From JAPOUP01 sp965199865 (GTDB lineage: Bacteria > Pseudomonadota > Alphaproteobacteria > Rhodobacterales > Rhodobacteraceae): 64,000 nucleotides of DNA. The notes below the pieces were generated by a model that was not told the DNA's origin, searched no databases, and saw only the letters and a program-made list of their open reading frames with translations. Of the stretch, positions 60,527 to 64,000 are shown piece after piece. Within the stretch, counting starts at the first letter, position 1. Each line of letters opens with the position of its first letter. Both the position numbers and the translations under genes were made by a program. The DNA is taken from assembly GCA_965199865.1 (NCBI GenBank), contig CBDATU010000020.1, forward strand, positions 248,001 through 312,000. Direction: 5' to 3'.

Positions 60527-63500
60527 ATGACGTTTGACGCCACAGAGAAACACCAATCCCAGTTACCGGCGCTCCAACTGCTTGTCGCGCTAGGGTTCAT
60601 CCCGCTTTCACAGAACGAAGCGCTGGACTTGCGCGGCGGGCGGCTTCGGAACGTCGTCCTCGATGATGTGCTCACCGAGCAACTGATGCGCATAAATAGT
60701 TTCACGCATCGGGGACGCGAATACGCCTTCGACCTAGAGGATGCCCATGAAGCCATGCGGCGGCTGAAACCCACACCCGACAGGCAAAAAGGGCTCCGTG
60801 GCACCAACCAGGACATCCACGATACGCTTATCCTTGGAACGACGATCACGAAATCCATCAGTGGAGACTCGAAGAGCTATTCGTTCCGGTACATCGATTG
60901 GGAACACCCCAGGAACAACGTCTTCCATATCACGGCAGAATTCTCGGTGGAGAAGACCGCGTCGAGCCAGACAAAGCGCTGCGACATCGTCGCTTTCGTC
61001 AATGGCATCCCAGTCCTGGTGATCGAGAACAAGCGGCCAACGGAGAGCCTGAAGAAGGCTGACAGCCAGTTGATCGGCTACCAGAACGAGGACAGCATCC
61101 CGCAGCTGTTCCACTTCGCCCAGCTGCTCATCAGCATGAACAGAAAGGAGGCACGTTACGCAACGGTGGGGACACCACGCAGATTCTGGCAGACCTGGCG
61201 TGACGAGGAGGACACGGACGAAGCCATCGCTCCGCATACGAACCGTATCCTCACTTCCGAAGAGAAGAATGCTGTCTTCTCGGGTGCATTCACCACTGCA
61301 CGTCCCTACTTCGATGAGATGTCCGCCGAAGGGGCGCGCGAAGTCACAGTGCAGGACCGCATGATTTATGCGCTTTGCCGACCGGAACGTCTGCTGGACC
61401 TCATCCGTCGGTTTACCGTGTTCGATGGCGGCGTCCGTAAGGTCGCCCGCCATCAGCAGTTCTTCGGCATCCAGAGGGCGATCGAAACGGTCAGGCAGCT
61501 TGACAACGCCGAAACCCGCAAAGGTGGGGTGATCTGGCACACCCAGGGCTCAGGCAAGTCGCTCACGATGGTGATGCTCGGGCGCTCCCTCGCCCTGGAG
61601 CGCAGCATTGACAATCCCCGGATCATCATCGTCACGGATCGCGACGATCTCGACCGGCAGATAAGGGACACCTTCAGGTCCTGCGATCTTGAGCCAGCTC
61701 GGGCAACGAGCGGCGCCCATCTTCTCGAACTGGTCCGAAGCGGGACTCCGCTGATCACCACGATCATCAACAAGTTCGACACAGCGCTGAAAAACAGCCA
61801 GTTCGCGGATTGTAATCCGAACATCTTCGTGCTCGTCGACGATAGCCATCGAACGCAGACGGGGCGCTACGGCGGCCATAGCCAGTTCGCAACCAGGATG
61901 CGGCGCCTTCTTCCCAAAGCCTGCTACCTCGGGTTCACCGGCACTCCCCTGCTGAAGAGTGAGAGGAACACGCTATCGACATTCGGGAGGCTGATTCACC
62001 GCTACGCCATCGACGAAGCCGTAGCCGATGGCGCCGTCGTCCCGCTGCTCTACGAAGGGAGAATCGTCGAGCAGCGGGTTTCCGGCAGCGGGATTGACCG
62101 CTGGTTCGACAAGATCAGTAAGGGACTGACCGATAGCCAAAAGGCCGACCTGAAGCGGAAATTCTCGCGGATGGATGCTCTGGCCAAGACCGACCAGGCC
62201 ATCCGAGCCAAGGCCATCGACATTGCCGAGCATTACCGCCAGCAATGGCAAGGCACCGGTTTCAAGGGACAGCTCGTCGCTCCGTCAAAGGCGGCAGCCG
62301 TGCGCTTCAAGGAGGCCCTTGACGAGATCGGCCACGTCTCCAGCGCGATCATCATCTCGCCACCAGACGAGAACGAGGGCAACGATGAAGTTGACCGGGA
62401 GTCGAAGGACCTGGTCCGTCGCTTCTGGTCAAAGATGATGGCGCGGCACAGGAACGAGCATGAATACAATCGCCAGATCATCGAGGCCTTCAAGGGATCA
62501 GGCGATCCCGAGATACTGATTGTAGTTTCGAAACTCCTCACTGGCTTTGATGCACCGCGCAACACGGTGCTCTATGTCTGCAGATCCCTGAAGGAGCACA
62601 CTCTCCTGCAGGCGATCGCCCGCGTTAACCGGCTCTACGAGGGCGGCAGCACCGAAAAACAATTCGGCTTAATCGTCGATTACGAAGGTCTGCTCGGAGA
62701 ACTCGACAGCGCTCTGACAACCTATGGTGCTTTCGAAGGGTATGATGCGGTCGACCTGGTAGGGACGGTGAATGACATCAGGGAGGAAATCCGAAAGCTG
62801 CCCCAGCTTCACGAACAGCTATGGGACCTCTTCAAATCCGTCCGCAACAGGAAGGACATGGAGCAATTCGAGCGGCACCTCGCGGACGAGGCCATTCGGC
62901 AGGAATTCTACGACCGCCTGAAAGCCTTCAGTAGATGCCTGCATATCTCACTCTCGTCTGACAAGCTGTTCGATGTCTTCGATGAGGTGAAGGTCGATGC
63001 CCTGAAGCGGGACTGGAAGCAGTTCTCCGAGCTCAGGCGCTCAGTCCGGCTCCGCTATCAGGAGACGGTCGACATCCAAGAGTTCGAACCGAAGATCCGG
63101 AAACTGCTCGATGACCACGTCGTGGCAATGCCAGCCAATACCCTCATTGAGGTCTTGAACATCAATGATCCCGACGCATTGAAGGCGGTCGTCCAAGAGA
63201 CAGGAATTTCCGAAGCGTCGAGAGCCGATCGGATTGCCAGCGCGACCAAGCATGCCATCACCGAAAGGATGGACGAGGATCCGACCTTTTACAGACAGTT
63301 CTCGGAGCTCATCGAGGAGACGATCCGTGACTATCGCGAAAGGCGTCTGTCCGAGCGCGACTACCTGAACAGCGTCGTGGATCTCGCGGGCAAGGTCGCA
63401 AGCAAGGACCGCGGCAGCGGTATCCCTGAGCGGATCCGCCAGGATAAGGATGCACAGGCATTCTTTGGGATCTTCCAGAGCCAGTTGCAAACCATAGGCA

Positions 63501-63742
63501 AGGAACCGGTTACCGACGACGAAGCGGCATCCATTGCCCTTGAGATCATCGGAATCATCAAGTCGCACGTAATCGTCGACATCTGGAAGAACGAGGTTGC
63601 CCAGAACGATCTGCGTAATGCGATCGACGATTACTTCTTTGACGTTCTACGCGACGAAAGGGGCATCAATATGCCCAACGAAGTCCTCGGCAATCTTGAG
63701 CAGAAGATCATGGGCTTGGCTCGGGCACGGTTCGTAGCATGA
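60527..63742 (+). CDS. hsdR: Type I restriction endonuclease subunit HsdR
   Basis: 1071 residues from ATG 60527; the longer frame upstream has no family match. The PD-(D/E)xK nuclease is near residues 150-172 (CDIVAFVNGIPVLVIENKR). The helicase motor has Walker A TQGSGKSLTMVML near 341, motif II as VLVDDSHRTQ near 437 (Asp-Asp-Ser-His where Asp-Glu-x-His is usual), motif III FTGTPLL and the C-terminal RecA lobe (IVVSKLLTGFDAPRNTVLYV). It translocates and cuts unmodified DNA. With HsdM possibly broken, an active HsdR could be dangerous, so one of the two calls matters. Confidence 0.92.
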   Translation: MTFDATEKHQSQLPALQLLVALGFIPLSQNEALDLRGGRLRNVVLDDVLTEQLMRINSFTHRGREYAFDLEDAHEAMRRLKPTPDRQKGLRGTNQDIHDTLILGTTITKSISGDSKSYSFRYIDWEHPRNNVFHITAEFSVEKTASSQTKRCDIVAFVNGIPVLVIENKRPTESLKKADSQLIGYQNEDSIPQLFHFAQLLISMNRKEARYATVGTPRRFWQTWRDEEDTDEAIAPHTNRILTSEEKNAVFSGAFTTARPYFDEMSAEGAREVTVQDRMIYALCRPERLLDLIRRFTVFDGGVRKVARHQQFFGIQRAIETVRQLDNAETRKGGVIWHTQGSGKSLTMVMLGRSLALERSIDNPRIIIVTDRDDLDRQIRDTFRSCDLEPARATSGAHLLELVRSGTPLITTIINKFDTALKNSQFADCNPNIFVLVDDSHRTQTGRYGGHSQFATRMRRLLPKACYLGFTGTPLLKSERNTLSTFGRLIHRYAIDEAVADGAVVPLLYEGRIVEQRVSGSGIDRWFDKISKGLTDSQKADLKRKFSRMDALAKTDQAIRAKAIDIAEHYRQQWQGTGFKGQLVAPSKAAAVRFKEALDEIGHVSSAIIISPPDENEGNDEVDRESKDLVRRFWSKMMARHRNEHEYNRQIIEAFKGSGDPEILIVVSKLLTGFDAPRNTVLYVCRSLKEHTLLQAIARVNRLYEGGSTEKQFGLIVDYEGLLGELDSALTTYGAFEGYDAVDLVGTVNDIREEIRKLPQLHEQLWDLFKSVRNRKDMEQFERHLADEAIRQEFYDRLKAFSRCLHISLSSDKLFDVFDEVKVDALKRDWKQFSELRRSVRLRYQETVDIQEFEPKIRKLLDDHVVAMPANTLIEVLNINDPDALKAVVQETGISEASRADRIASATKHAITERMDEDPTFYRQFSELIEETIRDYRERRLSERDYLNSVVDLAGKVASKDRGSGIPERIRQDKDAQAFFGIFQSQLQTIGKEPVTDDEAASIALEIIGIIKSHVIVDIWKNEVAQNDLRNAIDDYFFDVLRDERGINMPNEVLGNLEQKIMGLARARFVA

Positions 63743-64000
63743 CCCGGGAACAGCACTGCCTCCGATTCGGTGGACAGGAAATCCGTTACGAGATCATCAG
63801 GCGGTCAAGAAAGACGCTCGAAATTGCAGTCGAACCGGATGCATCGGTAGTGGTCACAGCCCCTCTGGACGCACCTCAGGACGCGATCGAAGCCAGACTG
63901 CGAAAGCGTGCGGCATGGGTGACCAGCCAGCAGCGGCACTTCTCGCAGTTCCTTCCCCGCACACCCGAACGCCGGTACATCGCCGGGGAAACGCATCTCT
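63739..64000 (+). CDS. YgjP-like metal-dependent hydrolase (DUF45), 3' end outside window
   Basis: Starts with ATG 63739, overlapping the hsdR stop (ATGA). The visible 87 residues (RFGGQEIRYEIIRRSRKTLE, then DASVVVTAPLDAPQDAIEAR, then RRYIAGETHL) match the N-terminal part of YgjP/SprT-like proteins that commonly end type I restriction loci. The HExxH zinc motif would lie beyond the window. Confidence 0.82.
   Translation, partial: MTREQHCLRFGGQEIRYEIIRRSRKTLEIAVEPDASVVVTAPLDAPQDAIEARLRKRAAWVTSQQRHFSQFLPRTPERRYIAGETHL

Noticed and set aside
1..64000. tRNA, rRNA, CRISPR array, replication origin
   Set aside because: Looked for conserved tRNA arms, rRNA blocks, regular repeats and origin-like iterons by eye; none was seen. 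A covariance-model scan would be needed to exclude a tRNA.

Overview
The window reads as GC-rich alphaproteobacterial DNA (a Rhodospirillales/Rhodobacterales-like heterotroph is my best guess; no rRNA or tRNA is present to confirm it). The signs are long catabolic operons fed by tripartite tricarboxylate (Tct) and branched-chain-type (Liv) transporters, a self-sufficient cytochrome P450, a DUF849 beta-keto-acid cleavage enzyme, and many IS30, IS256, IS4 and IS5 elements. Two catabolic blocks alternate with accessory DNA full of insertion sequences, toxin-antitoxin modules, defence genes and pseudogenes.

Layout. 1-1660: the 5' part of a P450-reductase fusion, minus strand. 2146-5177: an eroded IS5-family transposase next to a complete IS4-family element whose transposase carries an N-terminal DruA-like (DUF4338) domain. 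5594-6500: a frameshifted phytanoyl-CoA dioxygenase homologue. 6945-12456 (minus): an operon with split transketolase, aldehyde dehydrogenase, enolase-superfamily dehydratase and SDR. It is divergent from 12517-19591 (plus), which holds a GntR/UTRA regulator, TctCBA, a sulfatase and a ThDP enzyme. Together these look like uptake and breakdown of a sulfated or acidic sugar-like substrate. 19664-24318: a YhaN/YhaO (SbcCD-like) pair. 24601-28816: ParDE, two IS30-derived miniature elements, an IS30 copy that splits a DUF488 gene pair, and the decayed remains of a second copy of the regulatory genes found at 37 kb. 29004-30739: a DUF2306 membrane protein and a LysR regulator.

The most unusual part is 30245-39870. 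A segment of about 1.36 kb (3' part of the LysR gene, spacer, 3' part of a GST gene) occurs twice in direct orientation and brackets 6.9 kb of unrelated DNA. The left copy keeps the whole LysR gene but a truncated GST gene. The right copy keeps the whole GST gene but a truncated LysR gene. This is the geometry of single-crossover (Campbell-type) integration. The 6.9 kb cargo encodes a MazG-like protein (plus strand), and on the minus strand a membrane-anchored dUTPase/dCTP-deaminase-fold protein, a small protein, an XRE repressor, an ImmA/IrrE metallopeptidase fused to a chagasin-like (I42) cysteine-protease-inhibitor domain, a cytosolic papain-family protease, a thymidylate-synthase-like protein and a 53-residue protein. 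The papain/chagasin pairing in overlapping genes behind an autoregulatory-looking operator pair is my candidate for an undescribed stress-response or anti-phage system.

39408-48711 (minus) is a second catabolic operon: cyclase, cupin, SDR, 3-hydroxyacyl-CoA-dehydrogenase-type enzyme, Liv ABC transporter with a fused LivH-LivM permease, BKACE and GST, with a divergent IclR regulator at 48851-49597. 50282-64000 is a defence-rich region: FitA with a broken FitB, a KAP P-loop NTPase, an intact IS256 element with its target duplication, an orphan DUF6527-like gene, and a type I restriction-modification locus (half HsdS, HsdM with an internal amber codon, RhuM, full HsdS, a small ORF, HsdR, YgjP-like hydrolase). 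No CRISPR array, rRNA or tRNA was seen.
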